A stretch of 64,000 bases of DNA from Balanoglossus misakiensis (Eukaryota; Hemichordata): assembly GCA_040954595.2 (NCBI GenBank), contig CM082578.2, positions 1,798,001 to 1,862,000 of the forward strand, read 5' to 3'. Below are positions 10,976-22,709 of this stretch, in pieces (position 1 is the first letter of the stretch; every line of letters starts with the position of its first letter). The position numbers were made by a program, and so were the translations under genes. The notes beneath the pieces are model-generated. The model searched no databases and had not been told where the DNA came from. It worked only from the letters and a program-made list of their open reading frames with translations.

Positions 10976-11177
10976 TTTCCGTATTTTGACACTGAACTTT
11001 ATCATGATACTGTTGTCATTGTCGATGGGTCTGTGTTTGACCAATCCAAAGTTCTTGCAATATATAGTGGACCGGACCAGCCTGATGAAGTTATTAGCAG
11101 TGGTAATGCAATGTTGGTGAAATTTCTCTCAGATAGTTCACATACTGCTACTGGCTTTGAAGCATCTTGGCAAGCAG
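10976..11177 (+). CDS. Exon: first CUB domain, C-terminal half, copy B
   Basis: This is a 202-nt exon in phase 0-1 ending GFEASWQA with the Trp intact. It differs from copy A by T-to-I in the LAIYSG strand and by TGG in place of TAG. Confidence 0.9.
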
Positions 11178-11404
11178 GTAATACTAAGTTTTGTAAATGT
11201 ACATACTTTAAAACGAGAAATTAATGCTCTGTGTTTACCATAGACAAATACTGTCTCTGAAACGTTTCAAATTTTACCCTGTGTGAACCAGGTATAACAT
11301 TATAGATTGCACTTGTAGGCAATATTGGCCCTACCTTGACTGTGATCTTGCTGATGTTCTGTTTGTGAGGTGTGTATGTTAAGATGACTTTTTCTTTCTT
11401 CCAG

Positions 11405-11556
11405 TGTATTCTTTGTGTGGTGGGAATTTCATAGCACAGTCATATAAACAGAATCTCAGCAGTACAGAATATTTTGAAGGCAAGAATTATCTCAACAATG
11501 AAGATTGTAACTGGCAGCTGGCATCATTCACAACAGAATTTGTTGTCACTTTACAG
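11405..11556 (+). CDS. Exon: second CUB domain, N-terminal half, copy B
   Basis: This is a 152-nt exon in phase 1-0 that reads as identical in protein to copy A. It starts YSLCGGNFIAQS. Confidence 0.89.
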
Positions 11557-11985
11557 GTAAATAGAAGACTACATGTAGATGAATTCATATTTTTACTCTT
11601 TTTAACCATTCATTTCATGTTATTAGTGGATTCAGATGCAATTAATCGTGTGAGTTGTTTGACAGCATGACAAAAATTAGTAATTGTATTTTTAAAAAAA
11701 CATTTTATTTTTGTCATTTCTGGTCAATTCTCAGTAGCCACTTTTCTGATTTCTTAAAATTTGGTTTACAAGGACCAAGTATTTTTATTATGGTGTACAT
11801 AAACATGTGTCAAATATCAATACTGGGGAGGAGGGGGGTGGGTAGTTTTAGACATTTTTGGTCCAAAAGTCCACTCATGTCAGAAACGGCTCTTCCAGTT
11901 GTTTTGGATTTTGGTTTATTGGGATGTGAAAATATTCTTCATCAGATTTATTCTTATATTACCTCATCAATGCTAAAGGTGCCCT

Positions 11986-12249
11986 TATAGGGACAAAGTC
12001 TCTCTCTCTCGCTACCCTTTTCCCAGTTATTATGTTTGATACAAGACACCGTTTATGTTGTTCTACATGAGGATATATAGTGAATCAACATTCAACCATT
12101 TTTAGGATATGAGAGTAAAAATCTCGCCCAAAATGAAGCGGGATGGAATGTTGATTCACTATATATCCACATGTAGAATAACATAAACGATAATTAATCA
12201 AACGATAATTAATGGAAAAGGGGCAGCGAGAGAGAGACTTTGCCCCTTA
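11986..12249. mobile_element. MITE family 2, copy B of 3075-3334
   Basis: It is the same element with a 4-bp difference (an additional TAAT) near the centre. Confidence 0.65.
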
Positions 12250-12361
12250 ATGGTTTTGTGTAGGAAATTGTGATCACTATGATTGTACGGTATGTCACAT
12301 TTAAATGTACATATCAAATGGGAGCACAGTGTCTTTGATGCTATTTTTTATATCTTTTCAG

Positions 12362-12563
12362 TTTATCTCCTTTGCAACAGAAGATGGGGCTGATCAAGTG
12401 TCTGTATACGATGGCGCTGAACTGAATCCCGTCCTCCGACTTGCTTTATTTTCTGGGATGGAGTTACCCAATGTCATCATATCTTCCAAAAGTGTGATGA
12501 GAGTTGACTTTAAGAGTGATGATGCAGTTACAATGACAGGTTTTCATGCACATTACTGGGCAG
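12362..12563 (+). CDS. Exon: second CUB domain, C-terminal half, copy B
   Basis: This is a 202-nt exon in phase 0-1 encoding QVSVYDGAELNPV and GFHAHYWA. The D in YDG fits the CUB consensus better than the N of copy A, so copy B probably keeps the ancestral state. Confidence 0.9.
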
Positions 12564-12645
12564 GTAGGTAACGCATTCAAATTGATCAAGATGTTGTTTG
12601 AATGAAGAGGCAATCAAGGATTCATGATACAAGAGAATAATGTTT

Positions 12646-14168
12646 TATAGGGACAAAGTCTCTCTCTCTCTACCCTTTTTCCCGGAATTATGATGATACA
12701 ATACAGCATTTATGTTATTCTACATGTGGATATATAGTGAATGAACATTCAACCACACACAACTTCCATCCCACTTGTAGACATAAGAGTGAAAAAACTC
12801 GCCAAAATGAAAAATCGGTCTCTACCGTTTATTCTTTTTGGCAAGATTTTTACTCTCATATCCTACAAACGGGATGGAAGTTGTGCGTGGTTGAATGTTC
12901 ATTCACTATATATCCACATGTAGAATTACATAAACAGTGTCTTGTATCAAACATAGTTATAGTGCAGGAGCTAAACCCAAAATTTTGGCATAATTGTGCA
13001 CTTTGGGTTAAAAGCATGAAACTTGGTACACTTATGCATTGACCCATGGCGGCCATTTTCTGATATGGATCCAAAACGACAGCGCCCTCTAGCGGCCAGA
13101 AACAGACATTTATTCTTTAAAATTGTACACTTCGGGTTAAAAGCATGAAATTTGGTACAATTATTCATTGACCCATGGCGGACATTTTCCAATATGGATC
13201 CAAAAAGACAGAGCCCTCCAGTGGCTAGAAACTGACATTTACACTTTTCCCCCCATTAATGACACTTTTTGGGCAAGTTTAACACTCAGAGACAGAAATG
13301 TGGGTTGTAAAACATGCTTGCTGCCATACATTCCTTTGAATATTATCCTAATCCTGATGTACATGTATCAGATCAATCTTGTATGTTACTAATTGAACGA
13401 TTTGTTCTTCGAAATAACAGACCAGTTTTATTCACAAAGTCATGCAAAGGGGTAAGACAACACCTCTTCTCCAGAAAGTCAAGGGTTCTCGAGAATACAG
13501 GCAGCTCCTAAAGAACATGTGCTGTGAGAAACCTAGCAAAGCTATATCAAACCAACAGAATCCCAGTGGAAATGAAGTTAGACAACTCTTAGTCAAGCCC
13601 AAGAAAAGAGTCAACCACAGGAAATCAGTTGCAAAAAGTCATACACATGTTTCTGTAGGTGCTTTAGATCTAGTCTTGCAGCAGTGGTCATTGTTACTGT
13701 GAAGGAAGATGTCATCAAGATTGATCTGATACATGCATATCAGGATTAGGATAATATACACATGAATGTATGATACCAACCATGTTTTACAACCCATATT
13801 CCTGTTTCTGAGTGTTACAAATTACCAAAAAGTGCCATTAATGGGGAAAGTGTGAATGTTAGTTTATGGTCACAAGAGGGCGCTGTCATTTTGGATCCAT
13901 ATCAGAAAATGGCCGCCATGGGTCAATGCATACGTGTACCAAGTTTCAGGCTTTAAACCCGAAGTGCACGGTTTTTAAGTATGAATGTATGTTTCTGGCC
14001 ACTAGAGGGCGCTGTCATTTTGGATCCATATCAGAAAATGGCCGCCATGGGTCAATGCATAAGTGTACCAAGTTTCATGCTTTTAACCCAAAGTGCACGA
14101 TTTTTTGGTTAACTGCCCCACTATAATGGAAAAAGGGCAGCGAGAGAGAGAAACTTTGTCCCTTTAAA
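12646..14168. mobile_element. Nested MITE family 2 and fold-back element, copy B
   Basis: The inner fold-back runs from 12958 to 14125. Three CTCF-like sites persist (13080-13095, 13870-13885, 13999-14014); the fourth, at about 13209-13224, has two substitutions. Confidence 0.6.
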
Positions 14169-14552
14169 TCACTTAAAATCCTTCCCAAAGAATTTCAACC
14201 CAGTAAGAATTGTAAGGATCACAAATATATCTTCCTTTGCCATTCTTTCTGGAGGTTTATAAGCTCATCTGATACTGGGTCATTATGGAACTTTTAACAG
14301 AAAAAATAACAAAATGTGAAAAAAAGTTAAATGAGTTTAATTTGCTTACTACATGTATAACGACAGAAATGTTTGACCTAAGGAAGTCATAAAATACAGT
14401 TAACAGTCATTTCTTCTATCGCTTACGACTTTTTATCCAGAAGGCAATTATTATGTGATTTGATCCCCTAGCACGAAATAAAAGGCAGCCAGGATTACAC
14501 CAAACCTGTGGATTGAATTAATTATTTCTTGTTTGGTATTTTTTCTTCAAAG

Positions 14553-14737
14553 GTTGCCAGGGAATTGAAATTCTGCGTAGTTTTGGTACGATTCAGTCAC
14601 CAGGCTTTGATGTTAGCACTTACCCTGATGATGTTATGTGTAGCTGGGTAATCAAGGAACCAACTGGAAGACCATTAACTCTTATCTTTGATGACAACTT
14701 TGGATTAGAGAGGAACACAGATGTTGATTACATCATT
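14553..14737 (+). CDS. Exon: third CUB domain, N-terminal half
   Basis: This is a 185-nt exon in phase 1-0. It encodes CQGIEILRSFGTIQSPGFD, then YPDDVMCSWVI and a DDNFGLERNTDVDYII strand. The C, SPGF, YP and C-W spacing is CUB-like. It is not part of the duplicated block. Confidence 0.85.
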
Positions 14738-14770
14738 GTAAGTATCAGATATGATCAGGAGTCAGCTATG

Positions 14771-15146
14771 TTAAAGGGACAAAGTCTCTCTCCCGCTGCC
14801 CTTTTTCCATTAATTATGTTGATACAAGACACCGTTTGTGTTATTCTACATGTGGATATGTAGTGAATGAACGTTCAACCACATACAACTTCCATCCCAC
14901 TTGTAGACACAAGAGTGAAAAACTCGCCAAAATGAATAATCGGTGATTACTGTTTATTCATTTTGGGCGAGTTTTTACTCTCATACCCTACAAATGGGAT
15001 GGAAGTTGTTTGTGGTCGAAGGTTTATTACAAATGTATCTATATATCCACAGGTAGAATAACATAAACAGTGTCTTGTATCAAACATAATTAATGGAAAA
15101 AGGGCAGAGAGAGAGAGAGAGAGAGAGAGAGACTTTGTCCCTTTAA
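14771..15146. mobile_element. MITE family 2, full-length copy
   Basis: This intronic element of about 376 bp carries TTAAAGGGACAAAGTCTC at one end and its inverse at the other, with long palindromic arms and a GA-rich expansion near the right end. Confidence 0.7.
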
Positions 15147-15266
15147 TGCTGACAAAATTTTGTCATATTATTTTGCAGTGATTTTAGTTTGACAATTTTG
15201 GCAGACATAACTTCAAACTATACAACTTTGGAACACAATTTTAAAATTCAATTAAACACATATATA

Positions 15267-15431
15267 CTGTAAAACGGTAAACTTTTGCAACATGAAATTT
15301 TCGCGTTCTTGTATTTCACTGCATCATTATCCCTGAAAAACATTTTTATGCGACTTTTTATTTTTTACCCTTTGATGGCTCTCGCATAGTTCACGAAAAT
15401 TTATCATTTGCGAAAATTTCCCGTTTTACAG
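15267..15431. mobile_element. MITE family 1
   Basis: It is TA-flanked with CTGTAAAACGG/CCGTTTTACAG termini and AAAACAT-type internal sequence. It lies in the same intron as the next copy. Confidence 0.65.
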
Positions 15432-15476
15432 TATTTGAGTAGCTGTTACAGTAGGAAATGCAACAAGGATTGAATA

Positions 15477-15672
15477 CTGTAAAACGGGACATGATAATTT
15501 TTCGCAAACTACGTGAGAGCCAAAAAACATGAAAATAAAGAGTCGCATAAAATGTTTTTTTCGGAGATAACTATGCAGTAAAATATGACAATGTGAAAAT
15601 TAATTGTCGCGTAACAGTAGCCACCTTTGATATCGCGAAAATTTCCTGTTGTGAAGATTTCCCGTTTTACGG
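15477..15672. mobile_element. MITE family 1
   Basis: It is TA-flanked, begins CTGTAAAACGGGA and ends CCCGTTTTACGG. It ends about 40 bp before the CUB exon that follows. Confidence 0.65.
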
Positions 15673-15711
15673 TATCTACAATGCATGCTTTATTTGTCTT
15701 TGTTTCTGAAG

Positions 15712-15895
15712 GTATACAACGGTACTGAGAGTGATGATGATGTCATTATTGGTCCATGGAGTGGCAATTCTGATGAAGTCATTGATGGCACATTGCCACC
15801 ACCCGATTGCCGTACAGACATTGGACACTTTTCGGTTGTGTTCAGGAGTAGTAGAACACGACCAGCTAAAGGATTCAGGGCGTCATTTTCACCAG
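15712..15895 (+). CDS. Exon: third CUB domain, C-terminal half
   Basis: This is a 184-nt exon in phase 0-1. It encodes VYNGTESDDDVIIGPWSG, a Pro/Asp loop with one Cys, FSVVFRSSRTRPAKGF and RASF. It matches the second half of a CUB domain with a slightly longer loop. Confidence 0.83.
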
Positions 15896-16078
15896 GTATA
15901 CATAACTTACTAACATTTCAGAAAAGGATGTTACAGAATTCTTAGAAACACGCACTCCCTTTATTCCTTATGATTTAGAGTCATTAAGTGAAAGGTGGAA
16001 AGATTTTTGAATATGCTTCGTTCATTCTAAGAATGATCTAATTTCAGGGACTTGTGGATGAATTGTAATGTTTATAAT

Positions 16079-16198
16079 CTTTACGGCCCTGATACGGGTT
16101 TTGTGGCCCGAGGTCGTACGGCGGAAGCGCCCGACCGCAGGGAGGGCGGGAATCGACGTACGACCGATGGCCGCAAAACCCGTATCAGGGCCGTAAAG
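16079..16198. repeat. GC-rich inverted repeat
   Basis: Arms beginning CTTTACGGCCCTGATACGGG are inverted with near-perfect pairing over 25 bp and partial pairing inward. The GC content contrasts sharply with the AT-rich intron. It is probably the end of a transposable element. Confidence 0.6.
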
Positions 16199-16927
16199 GT
16201 TTTATCATATGCCTTATTGAACGATAATCTACAAGAAACTAATAAAATACACATTCTGTAATATTTTGGAATGTAAATATTATGTGTTTATTATGTAAAT
16301 ATTATCTATCGTTTTGGAATGATCTATCCCGTAGCATAGAGGCGCATTCCTCCAGTTCTTGCGGATTGATATGCACGATGTCATTTGTTTATATTCTATT
16401 GCACGTGAGATATAGACGCGCTCGAACTCACAGAGCCGAGCGCGAGCAAAACATTATTTTTTCTTTGCGACGATCGACGCCGACAGTCACACATTAATCA
16501 AATCAAATCATCAATTTGACTATTCATATTTCCAAATAATGCTCTACAACATGCAGCGATTACGGGAGATGATGGGATTCGGTAGCGGCATAGGACATAC
16601 ACACACTGCAAGTGCACTAGTCACTGACACCGCACCAGAAAAATTTAATTCCGAACGTAGCAATGACAACTTTCGAATCTCGCGCAATAAACACAAAACT
16701 AGATCCGGATATTGAACGCGTCTTCCAAATATGGTCACCGGGCCGGGGCGTGATAAGCAAAAAAACTGCAGGGATGTGAGGGCGCTTTTCCCCATAGACT
16801 TTACGTGGGCACGTGAATATAGGCATATGATAATAAACATACAAATGCGGCACGACGACCCCTCACATTTATGAGTCAAAGTATTTGTCTGCATGCATTC
16901 TTATCATTGTGATCCTTGTTCTGACAG
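16199..16927. other. Intron sequence after the GC-rich palindrome, no gene
   Basis: No exon or named repeat is recognised. The stretch to about 16870 has CpG-containing patches unlike the rest of the intron, suggesting it belongs with the palindrome as one inserted element. Confidence 0.3.
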
Positions 16928-17113
16928 ACTGTCCCGAAATTGTGATTGGTGAGGGCGTGGTGACCAGTACAGATGATAGAAGCTATGATGTCACTGTCTC
17001 ATTCCAATGCTTGGATGGTTATCAGAAAGTGTCTGGTACTGTCTCTTCTCTCACTTGTCTCTTTGGTGGAAACTGGAATGAAGAGGATCCTCTCAAGTTA
17101 CCAGCATGTCAAA
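16928..17113 (+). CDS. Exon: Sushi/CCP domain 1
   Basis: This is a 186-nt exon in phase 1-1. It encodes CPEIVIGEGVVTSTDD, SFQCLDGYQKVSG, LTCLFGGNWN and ACQ, the four-Cys plus Trp Sushi pattern. Sushi domains mediate protein or glycan contacts in complement and adhesion proteins. Confidence 0.88.
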
Positions 17114-17731
17114 GTAAGGCAATAGTGCACTATTCTTCGATATCAAATAACGTCAGACGCAGTTCCGTTGGCATTCAAATTTCCAGATGACGGGCAACAT
17201 CAACAACTTGGTGCAGACAAAGACAGTGCAGATGAAACGCCATGAGGCTGATGAGGCACCATACCTGATACATGTTACGTGTCTGGTAGTTCTAAAGTAA
17301 AAACATACTCGGAAAAACTTTTACTGGATGCCGAAATATTGTTTGCCCGTCATCTGGAAATGACAACACCGTGGGTCACATGGCCAGATCACGTGATTGA
17401 TAGTAAAGAATTGGTAGGACCGAATCCAGTAGAAGGGGTCCAGCTAATTTCTACATAATTTGGTAGCTTTGAGGTCACTCTTTCAGAAGAAAAAAAAACA
17501 TTATTAGAAACCCATTGCCTGTTGATTTCCAGTGCGTAAACAAGCCTACATTTCCTGTTCCACAGTTCAGTCAAGTTTAGGAGAAAACTAAAGTCGTCTC
17601 AATGTGAACTGTAACTCATGTAGGAATTAATGACTTCTCGTACAGGTGTCATGTTGTTTGTAGCTATAAAATTTCTGTGATGGGAATTAATGTGAAGATA
17701 TGATTCAATCTAACTTATATTTTATGAACAT

Positions 17732-18066
17732 TTAAAGGGACAAAGTCTCACTCACTGCCCTTTTCCATGAATTATGTTTGATACAAGACACCGTTTATGT
17801 TATTCTACATGTGGGTATACATGTATAGTGAATCAACGTTCGACCACACACAACTTCCATACTGTTGAGTAATGAGAGTAAAAATCTCGCCAAAATGAGT
17901 AAATGGTAGAGACCGATTATTCATTTTGGCGAGTTTTTCACTCTTGTGTCTATAAATGGGATGGAATTTGTGTGTGGTTGAATGTTGTTTCACTATACCA
18001 TGGTGTCTTGTATCAAAGATAATTAATGAAAAAGGGGCAGCGAGATAGACTTAATTTGTCCCTTGA
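17732..18066. mobile_element. MITE family 2
   Basis: It is bounded by TTTAAAGGGACAAAGTCTC and GACTTAATTTGTCCCTTGAA, with inverted arms. Confidence 0.65.
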
Positions 18067-18118
18067 ATCTATTGTTAGTAACAACTTGAATGACACTAAT
18101 TTGTTGTTTATTTTTTAG

Positions 18119-18298
18119 GAATAACATGTGGTGGACCCCCTGAGTGCAGCAATGGAATTCTTACCAATGTTACCAGTACAGTGTATGGTGGAATTGCTTA
18201 TTATCAATGCATTGAGGGCCATCAGTTTATAAATAATGTGACTTCATTGGAATGCCAAGCAGATGGTGTCTGGGGTCCGCTTGTGCCCCAATGCGAGC
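18119..18298 (+). CDS. Exon: Sushi/CCP domain 2
   Basis: This is a 180-nt exon in phase 1-1 with ITCGGPPECSNGILTN, YYQCIEGHQFI, LECQADGVWGP and PQCE. The four Cys and Trp are in Sushi spacing. Confidence 0.9.
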
Positions 18299-18430
18299 GT
18301 AAGTTGATATTTTTGAAAACAATTAAACTGTCATTGTAGTGCACACGTAGGAGACGGATTTTACAGGGTATATTGGCCTACTGTTTGGAGTAGAACAAAA
18401 CATTGCATTTGGTACAGAGAACAAAAAATA

Positions 18431-18638
18431 CTCTAAAACAGGTTATTTTCGCAACAGGAAATTTTCGCAATATCGAAAGAGGCAACTGTTATGCGAGGAT
18501 TAATTTTCGCGTTTTCATATATCACTAACTGCATTGTTATCTCTGAAAAACATTTTACGCGACTTTTTATTTTCATGTTCTTTGGCTCTCGCGTATTTCG
18601 CTGAAATGTTTTGCTCGCGAAAATAGCCCATTTTGCAG
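18431..18638. mobile_element. MITE family 1
   Basis: It is a diverged copy, TA-flanked, with CTCTAAAACAGG at the left and CCCATTTTGCAG at the right. Confidence 0.6.
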
Positions 18639-18750
18639 TACTTAAAATAAAGCCAATTACAAGTTACTGTAGCTACATGTAATGTCCCTTTAAACTTTTT
18701 TCCTAGTAGTAACACGCTTGTGATGTTATCTGTTCATCTTACCCAAACAG

Positions 18751-18933
18751 CTCGTGAGTGTCCACCACCGAATGTAGACAACTACTTATCTTATGAAATT
18801 GTTAATGGTGATTCATTGGTTTTTGGAACAACCATTGCCTACTCATGTCCATCTGGCTACAGTCTGACTGGCTACACTGTCTCTACATGTGGTGAAGATG
18901 GATCTTGGATTGGAGATCCAGGATACTGTCAAC
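18751..18933 (+). CDS. Exon: Sushi/CCP domain 3
   Basis: This is a 183-nt exon in phase 1-1 with ECPPPNVDNYLSYEI, AYSCPSGYSLTG, STCGEDGSWIG and GYCQ, a canonical Sushi. Confidence 0.9.
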
Positions 18934-19262
18934 GTAAGTCATTTAAGGACATGTACGTTCACTAAAATTGAAAGTATGGTCATTTTTTTTAATTGTTGAT
19001 TTTTGGATTCGCCTTTGTATGTATAATGAAAATCAGTAATGAAATATACGGGTCACCGTGCTTGTTTTTGAAATACAGAGCCATGAATTCAGTCGATAAT
19101 AGAAGAAAAGGAGTCTATGGTATCTGGACTTTTATAGTGGGAACTTGGGGTGAAAAGGTTAAAGTTGTTTCACAATACAGGTACCTGATACATACCGGTA
19201 TACCACAACCAAGTCTGAATCCACATAATCCATTAAGATGTTTTATTTTTTTTTACTTGCAG

Positions 19263-19445
19263 GATTAAACTGCAGTGACATACTCATAACAGACCAACAT
19301 TTACAAGCTGTCCCAGATAGTGGACCATATTATATGGGCAGCAACATCACATTCTATTGCGATGCTGGCTATGAATTAAATGGTGCTGATTATCTGACAT
19401 GTCAATCAGATTTACAGTGGAATGATGCAATACCATCATGCATTG
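19263..19445 (+). CDS. Exon: Sushi/CCP domain 4
   Basis: This is a 183-nt exon in phase 1-1 with NCSDILITDQHLQAVPD, TFYCDAGYELNG, LTCQSDLQWNDAIPSCI. The donor is GTAAGT. Confidence 0.9.
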
Positions 19446-19979
19446 GTAAGTTCACATCATGATTGGTCTTCATGTGGTTGTCTGCTTATTAGGCCAAAAA
19501 AAAAGGAAATGTTTCTGGTCAGACCCTTCTTTAAAAACTGGTGGGGGGACGCAAATTTAAAAAATAAAAATTTCTCTCAAGGGAAGAAGGACGGTCAGTT
19601 TTATAGTTTTTATCAATATAGTCACATGTACACTGTTCATGCAGTCATTGATTACACGCCCCAAAATGTCCAGTGATTTATATCTAGTTGAAGCAGTTTG
19701 AGTTTGCCGTGGCCGCCACCACAAACCAGGAAAAAAATGGGGGTGACACGCTGTTATTCAAGTGACCCACGCGCTGACCAGAAACATTTCATTTTTTGGC
19801 CTGAGTTATTGTAATCACTCCAGTAATTCGACTGCTCCATTAGTTTGACCACCCACTAATCTTAGGATAATTAATTATTCTACAACCTCCAATTGTTCGA
19901 CCAGTACGTGACTGCATAATTCCCCCACCCCTCACCCCCACCCCCGGAGTTTTAATATCCTCATATAAGTGCCCTTTAT

Positions 19980-20178
19980 CGCTACAGGAAATTTTTGCGA
20001 CCGGAAATTTTCGCGATATAAAAAGCAGAAACTGTTACGAGACGATTAAGTTTCATGTTCTCGTATTTCACTGCATTGTCATCACTGAAAAACATTTTTA
20101 AGCGAATTTTTATTTTCACTACGTCTTTTTTGGCTCTCTAGCGTAAAAATTTACTGTTTGCGAAAATTTCCCGTTGGT
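19980..20178. mobile_element. MITE family 1, diverged copy
   Basis: CTACAGGAAATTTTTGCG at the left and GCGAAAATTTCCCGTT at the right, with the usual internal TATTTCACTGCAT block. The ends are eroded. Confidence 0.5.
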
Positions 20179-20262
20179 CTAATACCCAGCTAAACTTGTT
20201 GGTCCGAATTTTCCCCTTGGACCTCTGGGATTTTGATCATATCTTGATGAATAACATTTCAG

Positions 20263-20391
20263 ATATCAATGAATGTAGTACATTGGTGGCACCATGTGGA
20301 ATCAATCAAGTCTGTGAAAATAGAGATGGTGACTATCAGTGTGCATGTCTGGTGGGATTTGAACCGGATGTGAATGGAACAGCATGCAAAG
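20263..20391 (+). CDS. Exon: calcium-binding EGF domain 1
   Basis: This is a 129-nt exon in phase 1-1 starting DINECSTLVAPCG, then VCENRDGDYQCACLVGFEP and a final Cys. DINEC and the YQCAC segment fit the cbEGF consensus, which gives rigid calcium-stabilised spacers. Confidence 0.92.
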
Positions 20392-20454
20392 GTGAGACAT
20401 AATCAGTCACATACAACGTAACTTCAAGTCACTATTCACATTTAACACATTCCA

Positions 20455-20790
20455 AACTATCTGGATAAATTTTCAGAATTTCCTTGTAATTTTAAATTTT
20501 CTTCAACAGACATATTAAAGTGTTGCCATCACCTTGACACAACTTTATCATAATTTATCTTTTAAGTTCATTCACAACCTAAAAACAGTCATTTCCTGGA
20601 AATGTTCATCTGTTTTCTCTAAAATATCAGCTGAACTGTTTTGTAGAAGGAAATGTTCAACTAATTATTTCACAGATTTTTTTTCTCCCAAAAATTGCTG
20701 AATTTTTCACTGATTTCCCCCCCACCCCTAAATTCAGCTGAATTTTACACTGATCAGACACTTTTGGAAAGGTGTGGCACAAATTACTGA
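20455..20790. repeat. Interspersed repeat related to 7383-7640
   Basis: Shared blocks include CAGTCATTTCCTGGAAATG-like sequence and TTTTGGAAAGGTGTG. It lies in the intron between the two EGF exons. Confidence 0.45.
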
Positions 20791-20850
20791 ACGTACATCC
20801 TTAATGCAATTTTTTAATCCAACCCATGTTCCTTCTTTACTACTTTGTAG

Positions 20851-21036
20851 ATATAAATGAATGTGCTTCACATTCTTTTGATCAACTTTGTGAAAACACT
20901 GCAGGTGGTTTTCAATGTTCCTGTGAAGAAGGCTATCTCTTATATGCAAATAACGGCACAGGTGGATTCTATCTACCACCTGGAGAAACTGGTCTCTCAA
21001 TGTATGATGTCTACACTTTTAACCAATCATGTGTTC
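20851..21036 (+). CDS. Exon: EGF domain 2 with extended last loop
   Basis: This is a 186-nt exon in phase 1-1. It starts DINECASHSFDQLCENTAGG, has FQCSCEEGYLLYANNGTGG, then a GFYLPPGETGL and YDVYTFNQSCV extension. The extension before the last Cys is longer than in standard cbEGF domains. Confidence 0.88.
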
Positions 21037-21061
21037 GTAAGTATCATGTTAAACTATAGAG

Positions 21062-21256
21062 TTAAAGGTATATGATCACCCATGGAAAATTAGCTATAAT
21101 AGTAACCATGGAAAATTGAAATCTAGCCAATCACAGACTTTCAGTGGGAGGTACACGTGAAAAAAGAGTGCCACGATATGTTCTTTAGAAGGCTCTAATA
21201 TGCCATTTCAGCCATATATGGGCATATATAAATTGGAGGTGACTGTATACCTTTAA
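21062..21256. mobile_element. MITE family 3 (TTAAAGGTATA termini)
   Basis: This element of about 195 bp starts TTAAAGGTATATGATCACC and ends GGTGACTGTATACCTTTAA. A second copy in the opposite orientation is at 42293-42483. TTAA at both ends would fit a piggyBac-type target site. Confidence 0.65.
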
Positions 21257-21954
21257 CCAATATTTGTCATATTATTGACCTTTATACCGCAATGAATTTG
21301 CAGCGACAAAAATTGGACAAATGGCTGAATTTCATAATTGGATTTCATAATTTTGCCGTAATTCAGTTATGAAATGTGGAGAAACTCAGCAGACCAACTT
21401 TGCACCGTCATTATTCATTTTGGATTTGTTTCTCTCCTGCTAACAAAAGTGTGCTCTCACCTTATGGCATGAACATGCATTGAATTCTGAGGAAAAGGGG
21501 ATTAATACTTGAGTGTATTTACAAAGACAAACAAGCTCACTGGTAGCATTTAAAGGGGAAGTCCGGTTCAGCTACATAGTTGGGTAGCTTTGAGGTTATT
21601 CTTTCAGAAAAAAACATTGTGTAGAAATTATGCATAAATCAGCTGGACTGGACTTCCCTTTTAATATTTCCAAGCAAGGCAATTGGTTTACTGCAACAAT
21701 TATTACTTTGAAAACACAGTGTAAAACAACAATCATGATATGAATGTTACTTTAATAGATAGTCATACTTATATAAGCATGACTGTCTATGTTGGTCTGT
21801 AAGTTGTATTTGAAAGAAAAGTTTCATGTACGAATAGTACGAAGATTGACATTTAGTGTTCTATGTAATGGCTATAGTTTGTCATTCTATAAAAACATAT
21901 ATTAATTTGTGTGTACTTCACCAATATTCTCTTCTTATTCCTAATCTTGTACAG

Positions 21955-22173
21955 CCGTGACGTGTATTGTACCCAACATTTCCAACCCAATCCCTATTCC
22001 AAATCCACGTGAAGGATCCCTAGTCTGGAACATAGAGGAAACTGGTGATATTCTGGTGGAGTTCAATAGCACCATTACATTCTATTGTTTGGAGGGTTTT
22101 CAACTGAATGGACAGTCCACTCTGTTGTGTACAGTGGAAGGCCAGTATGATGCGGACTTTCCAACTTGCACAC
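21955..22173 (+). CDS. Exon: Sushi/CCP domain 5
   Basis: This is a 219-nt exon in phase 1-1 with TCIVPNISNPIPIPNPREG, TFYCLEGFQLNG, LLCTVEGQYDADFPTCT. Tyr replaces the usual Trp, and the first loop is long. Confidence 0.87.
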
Positions 22174-22251
22174 GTAAGTCAATATTTTTTTTTTTAATCA
22201 GAAAACCTTGATATTATTATACATCTGGCATCGAGAACAATAGAATTTGGC

Positions 22252-22378
22252 GTATGGAAGTTGTGTGTGGTTGAACGTTGATTCACTACATATCCACATG
22301 TAGAATAACACAAACGGTGTCTTGTATTAAATATAATTAATGGAAAAAGGGCAGCGAGAGAGAGACTTTGTCCCTTAA
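22252..22378. mobile_element. MITE family 2, right-half fragment
   Basis: Only the right arm remains, ending GCGAGAGAGAGACTTTGTCC. It ends about 60 bp before a Sushi exon. Confidence 0.6.
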
Positions 22379-22441
22379 AAAGTGATTACAGATTTATCCC
22401 AGGCTCTTCCTTCAACTCAACTCTACGTGTATTTTCTACAG

Positions 22442-22636
22442 CTGCTGTCTGCAGTGAACCAGAGAGTATTGATCATGGCAGCTACGAGGTCAATGACCCC
22501 AACTACAACTATCAGAGTGAAGTGACCTATAGTTGTGACATTGGATACAACTTATATGGTAGCCATGTCAGAGTGTGTACCTACAGCAGTCAAGATGGTG
22601 ATTACCGATGGAATTCCTCTCCTCCTGTCTGTCAAC
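22442..22636 (+). CDS. Exon: Sushi/CCP domain 6
   Basis: This is a 195-nt exon in phase 1-1 with VCSEPESIDHGSYEV, TYSCDIGYNLYG, RVCTYSSQDGDYRWNS and PVCQ. Confidence 0.9.
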
Positions 22637-22709
22637 GTAAGTAACAGGAATGAATAATGCTATACCTTATATTCCTTAGAATTCTTTTGCATTCTATAGA
22701 TTGCAATAC

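Larger units (their letters stand above)
9310..14385. repeat. Tandem duplication, copy B (LDLa-CUB-CUB block)
   Basis: This is the partner of 398-5470. It has the intact TGG at 11168-11170 and two additional short indels. Copy B is followed by a further CUB domain, whereas copy A is followed by unique sequence and then the lectin exons. Confidence 0.9.

Noticed and set aside
16885-17190. ATG at 16885 as the start of a separate Sushi gene
   Set aside because: The ATG lies upstream of a good acceptor (TTCTGACAG) in the intron, and the Sushi exon is in phase with both neighbours.
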